Below are positions 8,633 to 16,846 of a DNA stretch of 28,926 nucleotides, piece after piece; the first letter of the stretch is position 1; each line of letters begins with the position of its first letter. The position numbers and the translations under genes are program-made. The notes under the pieces are model-generated. The model worked only from the letters and a program-made list of their open reading frames with translations. It searched no databases and had not been told where the DNA came from. This DNA comes from an uncultured Chloroflexales bacterium (GTDB taxonomy: Bacteria; Chloroflexota; Chloroflexia; Chloroflexales; Chloroflexaceae): contig CALGUG010000062.1 in NCBI GenBank assembly GCA_937902315.1, positions 1 to 28,926 on the forward strand, written 5' to 3'.

Positions 8633-8663
8633 CGTAGCGATCCATTCGACACGTTCAGTGCTT

Positions 8664-8762
8664 GGGCGGCGAGCTCTTTCCCTTCCATTCGTTCCTTAGC
8701 GCGTCCGCCTACGGCTACCAACATCCCGCCCACACAACGGTGTGCTAGCTGCCCTCTTCCTC
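8664..8762 (+). repeat. Family A interspersed repeat
   Basis: The core gcgtccgcctacggctacca starts at 8701 and runs into acatcccgcc. It is preceded by ggcggcgagctcttt and ttccattcg. The same order of blocks is seen at 10634, 16527 and 25242, and in reverse at 64, 11172, 21927 and 25633. Confidence 0.8.
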
Positions 8763-8834
8763 GCTCTGTGTGCTTTCTGGGGCAGACGATTTGGCCTTAG
8801 CCCAGATTTTTGTTATTTTTCGACCCGCGTAGTT

Positions 8835-8870
8835 ATACCAAAAAAGACATAATCTAGTCGGATTTGGTAT
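8835..8870. repeat. Short family C end pair
   Basis: ATACCAAA (8835-8842) and TTTGGTAT (8863-8870) are perfect inverted ends of a 36-bp unit. The right arm read in reverse, ATACCAAATCCG, matches the family C termini. It may be an internally deleted copy. Confidence 0.5.
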
Positions 8871-8916
8871 GAACGATGCATGTTAGGATGTGGCAGAGGC
8901 TTGTTGGCTAGTGGAG

Positions 8917-9022
8917 AAGTGATATACGAAGTGATATATCACTTTTGCACAGACAGATTCGTGATTAAGAAGCCTTATAGAGGTATAAGCATGCGACGCT
9001 ACAAAAAGTGATATATCGCTTT
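8917..9022. promoter_or_regulatory. Palindromic site cluster upstream of the response regulator
   Basis: aagtgatatatcactt (8929-8944) is a perfect 16-bp palindrome. aaagtgatatatcgcttt (9005-9022) is the same sequence with one asymmetric pair. A half site, gaagtgatata, begins at about 8917. The two full sites are 77 bp apart centre to centre, with the second about 150 bases before the receiver gene. This looks like a dimeric regulator's operator set. Confidence 0.5.
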
Positions 9023-9168
9023 ATGGCACGATTTATGCTGCTGTTTTGGTGCAGTGTAAGCTGAAGTTAAAGGCCTTTTGCCTGCCCCAACCGAGCGTAG
9101 AGGCCTATTTGGCTGTCATACACGAAGAACGTAGCAGTCGCTGTATCAAGCAGAGCGAGTACAACCTG

Positions 9169-9522
9169 ATGAGTGCTCAAACAATTTTAGTCGTCGATGA
9201 TGAACGCGAGATCGCATCATTCGTTGTAGAACTACTTTCAGACGAGGGATACAATGTGCGGGTTGCCCATGACGGAGCAAGTGCTTTATTAGCTGTACGA
9301 GAGGATCCTCCCGATTTGGTTTTGCTTGATGTAGCTATGCCAGTAATGACAGGTGATGAAGTCTTGCGGGAATTACGTGCTAGTGGGTTTTCTTCATTGC
9401 CGATAGTGATCGCAACGGCAGGTTTACGACCGGAACAGTTTCTCCATATAGGTGCGACTGCGATTCTTCCCAAACCATTTGCGATTGATCAGCTCTTGGA
9501 AACTGTAGCTCAATACGTGTAG
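9169..9522 (+). CDS. Single-domain response regulator (receiver only)
   Basis: This 117-residue CheY-like receiver would be phosphorylated by a histidine kinase and act through protein contacts, since there is no output domain. The acidic pocket D10-D11 (VVDDERE), the phospho-acceptor D54 (LLDVAMP), the switch T83 and the lysine K102 in LPKPF are all present. The start is placed at ATG 9169, where the conserved TILVVDDE begins after four residues. An upstream in-frame GTG at 9046 would add 41 residues without receiver homology. The ribosome site is weak (agcgag). No kinase gene is adjacent, so it is an orphan. Palindromic sites lie upstream and a shared terminator downstream. Confidence 0.88.
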   Translation: MSAQTILVVDDEREIASFVVELLSDEGYNVRVAHDGASALLAVREDPPDLVLLDVAMPVMTGDEVLRELRASGFSSLPIVIATAGLRPEQFLHIGATAILPKPFAIDQLLETVAQYV

Positions 9523-9675
9523 ATCGCATTCCATCTTTGTTACAGAGCCGTACAACATTTCCAAAGGTAGCTTCAAGCCTTTGGCCTTTCGTGACCCTTT
9601 GAAACCTTATTCTCAACTCGGGAGCAACTACAGCTCGAATGGAACTCCAGGTCTGCTTCAAATTAGACAAACTGT

Positions 9676-9713
9676 AACAAACGCCTGCAGCCAAGCGCAG
9701 GCGTTTGTTTTTA
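9676..9713 (+). terminator. Terminator between convergent genes
   Basis: aacaaacgcctgc (9676-9688) and gcaggcgtttgtt (9697-9709) form a perfect 13-bp stem with an 8-base loop, followed by a T-run. It lies 8 bases from the stop of the opposing gene, so it may serve both strands. Confidence 0.88.
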
Positions 9714-9720
9714 GATAGTT

Positions 9721-10410
9721 TTAGCGACGTACTTCGAAGCGGATGGTGTGTTTAACCTTGCTGTCGCGACCCTGAGCGGTCATGGTCCACATACCTTCAG
9801 GAGCCGCTTCGGGAACGCGCCAGCTCCAGTCGGCCCGGCCATCGCGGTTCGCCAGAACTTGGTAGGCGCGGTTGCCTTCAATGCTGCGGTTTGGCGCGGT
9901 GGCCCAGTAGCCGACTGTTTCGCGATCATCGAAGCCAGTGGCGTAGAAGTAGATCACTTCGCCGGGGGCTACCACACTGGCCGAAGCGGCGATCGGCTGA
10001 GTTTCGCTCTCGGGTACGACGCCTGGATCGCCGATAGTGAAGCGAGCGGTGCGCACTACTTCGCTCTCTTGGCCATAGAGCACAAGCGTCCACTCGCCGA
10101 GGACGGCGTCGGTGGGCGATTCCCAGTGACCATCGACACGGCCGCTATCGGCAGCGACAAAGACATAGATCGGGTTGCCGTAGGTTTCGCCGTTGGGCGT
10201 GTTGAACCAGAAGCTGACCTTCTCTTCGGGTTTAAAGCCCACGCCATAGAAGGTAAAGGTGCTGCCGGGGGCCGCCAGTGCAGGCACAATGTCGGCTTCG
10301 AGACCCACGATCGCTTCAGCTTTTTGAGGCAGTACGGCCAAGGCGCTCACTAGCATCAAGGCGCAGATCAGGGCCGCAAACCAGTGCTGGAGGTATTTAG
10401 AGTTCTTCAT
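9721..10410 (-). CDS. Secreted protein with two tandem Ig-like repeats, function unknown
   Basis: This 229-residue protein has a Sec-type signal peptide: MKNSK, a hydrophobic core at about 11-27 and a likely cut after AEA near residue 33. The mature part is two homologous units of about 85 residues. Both share the order APG..F.FY..GF, then TPN/APN, DGR or SGRVDGHW, then a P..A..G.W.. motif and R(F)-I/V..R at the end. The pattern suggests beta-sandwich domains that bind or space surface components. There is no anchor, so it is probably released or held by partners. Start ATG 10410 has AAGGA at 6 bases. No named family was recognised. It is convergent with the response regulator. Confidence 0.82.
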   Translation of the reverse strand: MKNSKYLQHWFAALICALMLVSALAVLPQKAEAIVGLEADIVPALAAPGSTFTFYGVGFKPEEKVSFWFNTPNGETYGNPIYVFVAADSGRVDGHWESPTDAVLGEWTLVLYGQESEVVRTARFTIGDPGVVPESETQPIAASASVVAPGEVIYFYATGFDDRETVGYWATAPNRSIEGNRAYQVLANRDGRADWSWRVPEAAPEGMWTMTAQGRDSKVKHTIRFEVRR

Positions 10411-10633
10411 GCTCGTCCTTAGTTGTGTAGACTGTTCCGATGCTGTTTGTATGATACCACGCAGATTTGTAGAAATCGTGTAGGAAAAGTGTACCTCTTG
10501 AAAGTATGACGATTAAGCTGCTTTAAATGTGGCAGATCCGATGGCAAAGGCACCCACTTCCTGCCACCTTCTTGCAGTGCTTTGAGCAGCGAAAGCATTG
10601 TAAACATACATCGAAGCTTCCACAGTCACGCTC

Positions 10634-10744
10634 TGGCGGCGAGGTCGCTAGCTCCCATTCGGTCTTTGGCGCGTCCGCCTACGGCTACCAAAGCTGCTAG
10701 CTACCCTCATCCCCGACCCTTCTCCCGCATTGCGGGAGAAGGGC
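10634..10744 (+). repeat. Family A plus B compound repeat
   Basis: The A core (gcgtccgcctacggctacca) begins at 10671. The B unit follows at 10704-10743 with palindrome ctcccgcattgcgggag, a strong hairpin. The A-then-B order matches 25242-25348. Confidence 0.8.
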
Positions 10745-10856
10745 GTATGAACTCCCGCCCTTGAGATCCTGACCATTAACCTTGCAGCTACAAGTGGCTG
10801 CCAGGTTTGAAGACCTTTGCTATCAAGAGATTGTTTTTGGCCTCGCTATGCCAATG

Positions 10857-11002
10857 ATACGAAATCTGGTTGTCTCCTTTTATTTGGCCTTCGGCAGAGT
10901 GGAACTGGACTATTCTTGTTGTGTGAAATTTCACACAAATCTTCCCCGGCTTCTCATTTTCCTGTCTTGAGCGAATGCACGCCTTTAAAACGGACTTGGT
11001 AT
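10857..11002. repeat. MITE-like family C element, 146 bp
   Basis: The ends ATACGAAATCTGG (10857-10869) and acggacttggtat (10990-11002) are imperfect inverted repeats. The centre holds the perfect 20-bp palindrome ttgtgtgaaatttcacacaa (10919-10938). The right two thirds match the element at 5145-5402 in inverted orientation. Confidence 0.65.
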
Positions 11003-11013
11003 GACTAGCACTG

Positions 11014-11140
11014 AACTACCTTGTTTCGACCTGCTAGGCGCAAGCGCCTGGCAGGTCGCAGCGAAAGCAGTGAAATACAAGGTTTTGAAGCTTCTTGGTG
11101 CTTGCACCAGGAAGCTTGCTTCGAAAACATCGAAAGCAAT
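11014..11140. repeat. Family D: two tandem long hairpins
   Basis: Hairpin 1 pairs 11027-11040 with 11045-11058 (cgacctg...caggtcg, loop CAAG). Hairpin 2 pairs 11088-11100 with 11105-11117 (aagcttc...gaagctt, loop CTTG). Each is followed by a similar cgaaagcaRtgaaa segment. A related copy (cgcttggcaggtcgcagc) lies at 25549-25620. The stretch is open in one plus frame but has no ribosome site or protein-like conservation to support a gene. Confidence 0.6.
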
Positions 11141-11164
11141 GAAAACAGCGCAACAATGGGCTGA

Positions 11165-11236
11165 ATGGGTGGGCGGGATGTTGATAGCCGGAGGCGGACG
11201 CGGTGAGGAACGAATGGAAGATTGAGCTGCTTCCGC
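11165..11236 (-). repeat. Family A repeat, reverse copy
   Basis: ggcgggatgttgatagccgg starts at 11172 and continues into aggcggacgcggtgaggaa. It directly follows the D hairpins, the same order as at 25549-25700. Confidence 0.75.
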
Positions 11237-11270
11237 CATAAAAAGCCTAATTGGGACTGTCGAAGCTAAG

Positions 11271-11311
11271 CTCCTCTCGTACCCTGCGCTGGGTTTAGGG
11301 CACGAGAGGAG
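11271..11311 (-). terminator. Hairpin after the heparinase-like gene
   Basis: ctcctctcgtaccct (11271-11285) pairs with agggcacgagaggag (11297-11311), 15 bp with one mismatch, 15 bases beyond the stop of the minus-strand gene. There is no T-run, so efficiency as a terminator is uncertain. Confidence 0.45.
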
Positions 11312-11325
11312 AGACAGAAGCGCGC

Positions 11326-13176
11326 TTAGCTCTTGGCGGGCGTGAGTGTGAAGCGGAAGCGATGGTTTTGTTCGGGCTTGCGCGACTGGCTGACAAGGCG
11401 CAGACGATAGACCGTGATCTCTTCGAGGCTATGGTTTTGGGTTGTGAACGAGTCGATCTGAGCGACAAAGTCTGCGGAGTTGTAGCTGAGCACAAGCTGT
11501 CCGGTAGGGCTGCTCCAAGTCGCTTGGCCCGACGCGAGCTCGGGTTGGCGCAGGCTGATAAAGCACTCTTCGATCAGCTGATCGCCTTGTGTGAAGCGGA
11601 AGCGGTCGTGTAGATCGAGACTGGCCTGTTCGGCGCTGGCCTGCCAACTGAAGCTGCGCTGGAAGCTCTCTAGCTCGGCCTGTTGGTAGGCCTTGCTTAG
11701 ATCGAGCTCGAAAGTGCATGCGTCGGCCTGTTGCTGGTGAGCCAGCACTTGGGCGCGATACTCGGCGCCGGGCAGCTGGCCTTCGCCATTGATGAGCGGA
11801 ACCGAGTGGCCGTGCGAGCCATTGTGCAGAAAGGTGTAGCGTTCGGGGCCGAAGTACTGGCGGGTGTAGACTCCAGCGCCCAGATCGGCCAAGAGATTTT
11901 CGCCGCCGAGATGCAGAATGAAGTGGCCTAGGTCGTTGTGGTTGTGCGGCTCGTTGTTGTGGCCACCCTTGGCAGAGAAGGCTAGGGTTGTGCCTTGCTC
12001 GACGCGTCGTTCGATCAGCCACTCAAGATTTTCCAAATAGAAGCTGCCGCTTGTGACTGGCCGGTCGAGCGCTTGGGGATCGGTCCAGAGCAGATCGCGC
12101 GAAATATGGCCCCAGCGGTAACAATGGTCTTCGTGGAAGTTGGGCGCGGGCAGGTCGGCGATCTGCTGGCCGAGCCGTGTGAAGAGACGCGAGCCTAGGC
12201 CAGCGGGGATAGCGGCCTGCTCGGATGAGTCGGAATAGTTGATGTAGCGGCTGCGCCCCAGCGCGATGCTGTTGGGAAATTGGGCGATGCGAGCGATCTT
12301 TTCGCCTTTGAGCAGGTCGAGCGCTCCGGCGCTGTATTCGTAGAGCGTTTCGGCGAAGTAGACGTAGAAGCCGAAGCCATAGACCCAGTAGCCAATGCCC
12401 TCGGCGCAACCTCCATCGTCGCCAAAGCCTTCTAAAAAGCACTCCATCGATCGTACCACGCGCTCGATCATGCCTGCTAGTCGCTCGCGATCGTGTTCGA
12501 GTGCAAGGGCGGCCATGCCTGCGCAGCCTGCGCAGACAGCCGACCAGTTCATGGGCGCTGACTCCCAGTTAAAGTGGACGGGCGAATAGAAGAGCGGTTG
12601 AAAGATGCGCCGTTCGATTTCGCTACGAATGCGGTAGTGCAGCCAAGGATCGAGTTTGTCGCCCAGCAAGACGCTGATTTCGGCCAGACTGTGCGCGATA
12701 TGGGCCGCAAAGAGATCAACAACTTGCGGAGGTGGCACAATATGCGCTTGAACTGCATCTAAGCCGACCGGAAGGTGGGCGGGCAGCGACCAAGTGTAGA
12801 GGTCGCAGATCTCCCAGATCAGATCGCTGAGCGCGCTCAAGTAGGATTGATCGTCGTCGATGATGCAGGCAAGGGTGAGCCCAGCGAGGCGGCGATAGCG
12901 GTCGAAATAGGGCCGTTCGTAGAGGGCGCGCTCACCCGTCTGTTCAAACAGGCGGAAGAGCTGGAAGGAGAGCGGCTCGGGTCGGCTGTTGGCGGCGCGT
13001 TGGGCCTCTTCGCGCACGGCTTCTAGAAAATGGGCGAGCTGGGGCGTTTGGCGCAGCCGCTCGCGAAAGGCAGGATCGCGAAGCTGATGCAGTGGGAAGC
13101 CTATTGGACGCTGAGGTGCCTGTAGTATCGCTTGGCGAATCTGGCGAAAGCTCGGCATGTTCACATGGCTCGACAT
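11326..13176 (-). CDS. Heparinase II/III-like protein (polysaccharide lyase superfamily), no signal peptide
   Basis: The protein is about 616 residues. The N-terminal two thirds is an alpha/alpha-toroid-like region rich in Trp/Tyr/His helices (HFNWESAPMNW, GDDGGCAEGIGYW). The C-terminal part begins with the His/Asn-rich signature GGHNNEPHNHNDLGHF and is beta-rich, as in heparinase II/III proteins that cleave uronic acid-containing polysaccharides. No signal peptide is visible, so it may act on imported oligosaccharides in the cytoplasm. The start is placed at the second of two adjacent ATGs (13176), with AAGGA 7 bases upstream; an in-frame GTG at 13209 would add 11 residues. It is divergent from lutABC and the sugar genes. 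The exact substrate is unknown. Confidence 0.83.
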   Translation of the reverse strand: MSSHVNMPSFRQIRQAILQAPQRPIGFPLHQLRDPAFRERLRQTPQLAHFLEAVREEAQRAANSRPEPLSFQLFRLFEQTGERALYERPYFDRYRRLAGLTLACIIDDDQSYLSALSDLIWEICDLYTWSLPAHLPVGLDAVQAHIVPPPQVVDLFAAHIAHSLAEISVLLGDKLDPWLHYRIRSEIERRIFQPLFYSPVHFNWESAPMNWSAVCAGCAGMAALALEHDRERLAGMIERVVRSMECFLEGFGDDGGCAEGIGYWVYGFGFYVYFAETLYEYSAGALDLLKGEKIARIAQFPNSIALGRSRYINYSDSSEQAAIPAGLGSRLFTRLGQQIADLPAPNFHEDHCYRWGHISRDLLWTDPQALDRPVTSGSFYLENLEWLIERRVEQGTTLAFSAKGGHNNEPHNHNDLGHFILHLGGENLLADLGAGVYTRQYFGPERYTFLHNGSHGHSVPLINGEGQLPGAEYRAQVLAHQQQADACTFELDLSKAYQQAELESFQRSFSWQASAEQASLDLHDRFRFTQGDQLIEECFISLRQPELASGQATWSSPTGQLVLSYNSADFVAQIDSFTTQNHSLEEITVYRLRLVSQSRKPEQNHRFRFTLTPAKS

Positions 13177-13447
13177 CATCTGTTCCTTGTTGCTAGGCTT
13201 AGCTGACACAAGCTGACACGAATCATAGAGGAGCGATCTAATCGAAAGTGTTTCGTAAGTAAATCAGAAGTTGTAAGAGCGAGCCTGAAATGTTTGTCTT
13301 TGAACCTATGGGCCTGGCTAGTTCCTTATGATATTTCTCATTTATAGCGTTGTAATGGCATGAATTTTATGATAACACAGTTTGCTTCCGCTTTGAATGA
13401 GAGGATCATGATGTCGATAGTGCCGATTTCAAACGGATACGTCGTAC

Positions 13448-13476
13448 TTGACGCGACTCTCTGGGCGTGGTAAGAT
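13448..13476 (+). promoter_or_regulatory. Candidate sigma-70 promoter of lutABC
   Basis: TTGACG (13448-13453), a 17-base spacer and TAAGAT (13471-13476) lie about 110 bases before lutA. The rest of the gap 13177-13447 shows no repeat or RNA gene. Confidence 0.5.
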
Positions 13477-13588
13477 CGGCTTATCGAAAGCAGAACGTAA
13501 TTGAAGATTGCTTATCATCATATTCTGAAGCTCAAAGATGTAGTGTGTTCTGACCGAGGCTGGTGCAGAATACAGAATTAGGATTGAT

Positions 13589-14320
13589 ATGCGGGTTTCG
13601 CTTTTTATCACCTGCTTTAACGATACACTTTTCCCTGGGACGGGCCGTGCCACTGTGGAGCTGCTTGAGCGCCTTGGTCATAGTGTAGATTTTCCTTTAG
13701 AGCAGACTTGTTGTGGTCAAATGCACTTCAACACGGGCTATCAGCGGGAAGCTATTCCCTTGGTGCGCCGTTTTGTTGAGGTGTTTGGTGATGCCGAGGT
13801 TGTGGTTGCGCCTTCGGCGTCGTGTGTTGGTATGGTGCGCGAGTTTTATCCGCGCCTGGCCGAGTTGTCTGGTGACCAAGCTTTGATCGACGCTGTGGCG
13901 GCTTTGACACCGAAGGTGTATGAGCTGACCGAATTCTTGGTCTACAAGCTGGGAATCGAAGATGTTGGTGCCTACTATCCGCATCGCGTCACCTACCACC
14001 CGACCTGTCACTCGTTGCGCGTTCTGCATGTGGGCGATGCGCCTCTGCGGCTGTTGCGCAAGGTGCGCGGGATCGACCTTGTGACACTGCCCGATGCGGA
14101 GCAGTGCTGTGGTTTCGGTGGCACCTTCGCGGTGAAAAACGCAGATACCTCGATGGCTATGTTGGGCGACAAGTTGCGCAGCGTGCGCGAGACCAAAGCT
14201 GAGGTCTGTGTGGCTGCCGACAACTCCTGTTTGATGCACATCGGTGGTGCCTTGCACCGCGAGCGGGCCGGCGTACGAACTGTACATATCGTCGAGATTC
14301 TCGCATCGACTGAGGGCTAA
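13589..14320 (+). CDS. lutA: L-lactate utilisation protein LutA (cysteine-rich CCG-domain subunit)
   Basis: This 243-residue subunit belongs to the LutABC complex that oxidises L-lactate to pyruvate in the cytoplasm. Two cysteine-rich CCG domains are visible: C41-C42-G with C9 in the first, and C140 plus C173-C174-G (QCCGFGGTF) in the second. These are the ligands for iron-sulfur or heterodisulfide-type clusters in this family. Start ATG 13589 has AGGA at 6 bases. The stop is only 2 bases before lutB, so the genes are co-transcribed and likely coupled. Length matches the family (about 240). The same family includes GlpC/HdrB-like subunits, but the lutABC order settles the call. Confidence 0.94.
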   Translation: MRVSLFITCFNDTLFPGTGRATVELLERLGHSVDFPLEQTCCGQMHFNTGYQREAIPLVRRFVEVFGDAEVVVAPSASCVGMVREFYPRLAELSGDQALIDAVAALTPKVYELTEFLVYKLGIEDVGAYYPHRVTYHPTCHSLRVLHVGDAPLRLLRKVRGIDLVTLPDAEQCCGFGGTFAVKNADTSMAMLGDKLRSVRETKAEVCVAADNSCLMHIGGALHRERAGVRTVHIVEILASTEG

Positions 14321-14322
14321 GT

Positions 14323-15783
14323 ATGCGACCAAACTCTGTTGTTATTGAGCTTACTCCCAAGTTCGAAAAGGCGGCCAAGCAGGCGCTTGAGAATACCCAA
14401 CTGCGACGCAACATGGGCAAAGCAACCCAGACGATTCGTGCTAAGCGGGCCGCTGTGGTTGGCGAATTGCCCGATTGGCAAGCGCTGCGCGAGGCGGGAC
14501 GGGCGATCAAAGAGCGCACCCTGCGCCACCTCGACCACTACCTGTTGCAGTTGGAGGAATCGGTTAAGCGGGCGGGCGGCCATGTTCACTGGGCCAGAGA
14601 CGCTAGCGAAGCTAACCGCATCATCACCAACATCGTGCGGGTGCATCAAGCGCGCGAGGTGATCAAGATCAAGTCGCTGACTACCGATGAGATCCGCCTT
14701 AACAAAGCCTTGAAAGAGGCTGGGATTACCGCGACCGAGACCGACTTGGCCGAGCTGATCATTCAGCTGGCGGGCGAGCACTCTTCACATATTTTGGTGC
14801 CCGCTATTCACAAAAACCGCTCCGAGATCCGCGAGCTCTTTATGCGCACCTTGGGCGTGAAGGAACTGAGTGATAATCCCAAAGATCTGGCGGCTGCAGC
14901 GCGCGCCTATCTGCGCCATAAGTTCCTGACGACTCCGGTGGCGATCAGCGGCGCAAACTTTGCCATCGCCGAGAGCGGCACGATCGGCATTGTCGAATCA
15001 GAGGGTAACGGGCGCATGTGCCTTACCCTGCCGAAGGTCTTGATCTCGGTGATGGGCATCGAGAAGATCCTGCCGACTTGGCAAGATCTCGAGGTCTTTT
15101 TGCAGCTCTTGCCGCGCTCCTCAACGGGCGAGCGCATGAACCCCTATACCTCGTTCTGGACGGGCGTGACGCGTGACGATGGGCCGCAGGAGTTCCACTT
15201 GGTGTTGCTCGACAATGGCCGCAGTCAAGTGCTGGCCGATGAGATCGGGCGCCAAACTTTGAACTGCATCCGCTGTTCGGCCTGTCTCAACATTTGTCCG
15301 GTTTACGAGCGCACGGGCGGACACGCGTACGGCTCGGTCTATCCCGGCCCGATCGGCGCGATTCTGACGCCTCAGTTGGTCGGTGTGGAGCACGCCTCTT
15401 CGCTGCCCTATGCTTCTTCGCTCTGCGGCGCCTGTTACGAAGTCTGCCCGGTGAAGATCAATATCCCCGAGGTATTGGTACATTTACGGGCCAAAGTGGT
15501 GCGCGAAAAGCAAGATCACGGCGGTCTGAAGGGCAAGCTCGATCCAGAAAATCTGGCTATGCAGGCAATGTCGCGTATGTTCTCGAACCGTGTGGCCTAC
15601 GAAGCGGCTCAACGCATGGGCCAGAAAGGTCAGTGGCCTATGGTGAAAGACGGCTATATCACCAGTCTGCCCGGCCTGTTGGGCGGCTGGACCGCTATGC
15701 GCGACCTGCAAGCGCTGCCTCAAGAGACCTTCCGCGACTGGTGGCGCAAACGGAAGAAGCAGGAAGAGAAAGCTAGCGAATAA
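14323..15783 (+). CDS. lutB: L-lactate utilisation iron-sulfur protein LutB
   Basis: This 486-residue protein has an N-terminal LUD domain (about 60-300, with SGANFAIAESGTIGIVESEGN) and a C-terminal ferredoxin-like domain. The cluster ligands are C315, C318, C321 and C325-P (CIRCSACLNICP) and C368, C371 and C375-P (CGACYEVCP). LutB is the central electron-transfer subunit between LutA and LutC. Start ATG 14323 lies 2 bases after the lutA stop. Length and domain order are as expected for Bacillus-type LutB. No defects are seen. Confidence 0.95.
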   Translation: MRPNSVVIELTPKFEKAAKQALENTQLRRNMGKATQTIRAKRAAVVGELPDWQALREAGRAIKERTLRHLDHYLLQLEESVKRAGGHVHWARDASEANRIITNIVRVHQAREVIKIKSLTTDEIRLNKALKEAGITATETDLAELIIQLAGEHSSHILVPAIHKNRSEIRELFMRTLGVKELSDNPKDLAAAARAYLRHKFLTTPVAISGANFAIAESGTIGIVESEGNGRMCLTLPKVLISVMGIEKILPTWQDLEVFLQLLPRSSTGERMNPYTSFWTGVTRDDGPQEFHLVLLDNGRSQVLADEIGRQTLNCIRCSACLNICPVYERTGGHAYGSVYPGPIGAILTPQLVGVEHASSLPYASSLCGACYEVCPVKINIPEVLVHLRAKVVREKQDHGGLKGKLDPENLAMQAMSRMFSNRVAYEAAQRMGQKGQWPMVKDGYITSLPGLLGGWTAMRDLQALPQETFRDWWRKRKKQEEKASE

Positions 15784-15807
15784 GACTTGCTTGCTGAGAG
15801 GTTTTTT

Positions 15808-16464
15808 ATGAGTGAAGCACGCGAAGCGATCTTAGCTCGCATTCGTTCGGCCCTGCACGATGTGCCGCCCAGCGAACAGCCGCAAGATTCGCCCGTTAAA
15901 CGTGACTATTTGACCCAAGGGAGCACAGAGCGTGCTCAGTTGATTGAGCGATTCACCGATCGACTGGTCGATTACAAAGCCAAAGTGCGCCATGTTAGCG
16001 CCGAAGAGCTTGCGGCCGCGATCGCACAATCGTGCGCCGAGCATGGTGTGAAACGACTGGTGGTGCCCAGCGATCTGCCCCAGTCTTGGTGGCCGAGCGA
16101 TGTCGAGATCTTGGTAGACCGCGATTTCAGCTTGAGCTACGACGAGCTTGATCGTAGCGATGGTGTTCTGACAGCTTGTGCGATCGGCGTGGCCCAGACC
16201 GGCACCATCATTTTAGACAGCGGCGAGGCTCAAGGCCGACGCGCGATCAGCTTGGTACCCGATTATCACCTCTGTGTGGTACGGGCCGATCAGATCGTCG
16301 ATCTTGTTCCCGAGGCGGTCTCGAACTTGCGCTCTGCTGTGCTCGATCATCGCCGCCCGATCACGTTTATCTCGGGGCCATCGGCGACCTCTGATATCGA
16401 GCTCAACCGCGTCGAGGGCGTACACGGTCCGCGCACCTTAGAAGTCCTGATAGTTGTTTCGTAA
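15808..16464 (+). CDS. lutC: L-lactate utilisation protein LutC (LUD domain)
   Basis: This 218-residue protein is the third subunit of the L-lactate oxidation complex. It is a single LUD domain, recognised from the GVLTACAIGVAQTGTIIL stretch, the RRAISLVPDYHL segment, and the C-terminal ISGPSATSDIELNRVEGVHG block that is the family signature. The start is at ATG 15808 with AGAGG 6 bases upstream; an in-frame TTG at 15787 would add seven residues without a ribosome site. It is the last gene of the lutABC unit, 24 bases after lutB. No clear terminator follows; a repeat element comes next. Confidence 0.93.
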   Translation: MSEAREAILARIRSALHDVPPSEQPQDSPVKRDYLTQGSTERAQLIERFTDRLVDYKAKVRHVSAEELAAAIAQSCAEHGVKRLVVPSDLPQSWWPSDVEILVDRDFSLSYDELDRSDGVLTACAIGVAQTGTIILDSGEAQGRRAISLVPDYHLCVVRADQIVDLVPEAVSNLRSAVLDHRRPITFISGPSATSDIELNRVEGVHGPRTLEVLIVVS

Positions 16465-16487
16465 ACGATCAGCCTAGGAGCTATCTG

Positions 16488-16712
16488 ATATCAAATTCGC
16501 TTGTGCACTTCAGGTGCTGCGTTAGTTGGCGGAGAGGTTTCGACCTTCCATTTGGCTTCTAGCGCGTCCGCCTGCGGCTATCAACAGCTTGCTCACTACA
16601 TTCGGCTTTTCGTCTGCCTGCGCCCAAGCGCTGCCTGAAAAGCCAAGCGTGCGGAATTTGCTATCACATCTGTCGAAGCTCAAAACACAAGCTGTTCAAC
16701 CAGATTTCGTAT
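16488..16712. repeat. MITE-like family C element carrying a family A core
   Basis: The ends are ATATCAAATTCGC (16488-16500) and the reverse complement of ATACGAAATCTGG (16700-16712). The latter is identical to the left end of the 10857 copy. A family A core, gcgtccgcctgcggctatca, starts at 16564. It fills most of the gap between lutC and the sugar transporter. Confidence 0.65.
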
Positions 16713-16746
16713 GATAGCGCCTGATCGCGCTAGTAGAGATGGAGAG

Positions 16747-16773
16747 TGCGACACGGCTTAGCGGCCTGTCGCA
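16747..16773. promoter_or_regulatory. Small inverted repeat before the sugar transporter operon
   Basis: tgcgaca (16747-16753) and tgtcgca (16767-16773) are perfect 7-base arms about 75 bases before the ATPase start. It could be an operator or a short hairpin. No firm promoter pair was found. Confidence 0.25.
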
Positions 16774-16846
16774 TTCGATGAGCTTGCCTGTCCCAATTGT
16801 ATCCATCTGTGATCGTTAGCGGCGAACTACATGGAGCATAACGCTT

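Noticed and set aside
9046..9168. N-terminal extension of the response regulator from GTG 9046
   Set aside because: The extra 41 residues have no receiver homology and the palindromic sites end only 24 bases upstream, so the ATG at 9169 is preferred.
11001..11225. 74-residue open frame across the D hairpins and A repeat
   Set aside because: No ribosome site, and the open frame follows from the repeat structure; its end (GGMLIAGGGRGEERM) is simply the translated family A core.
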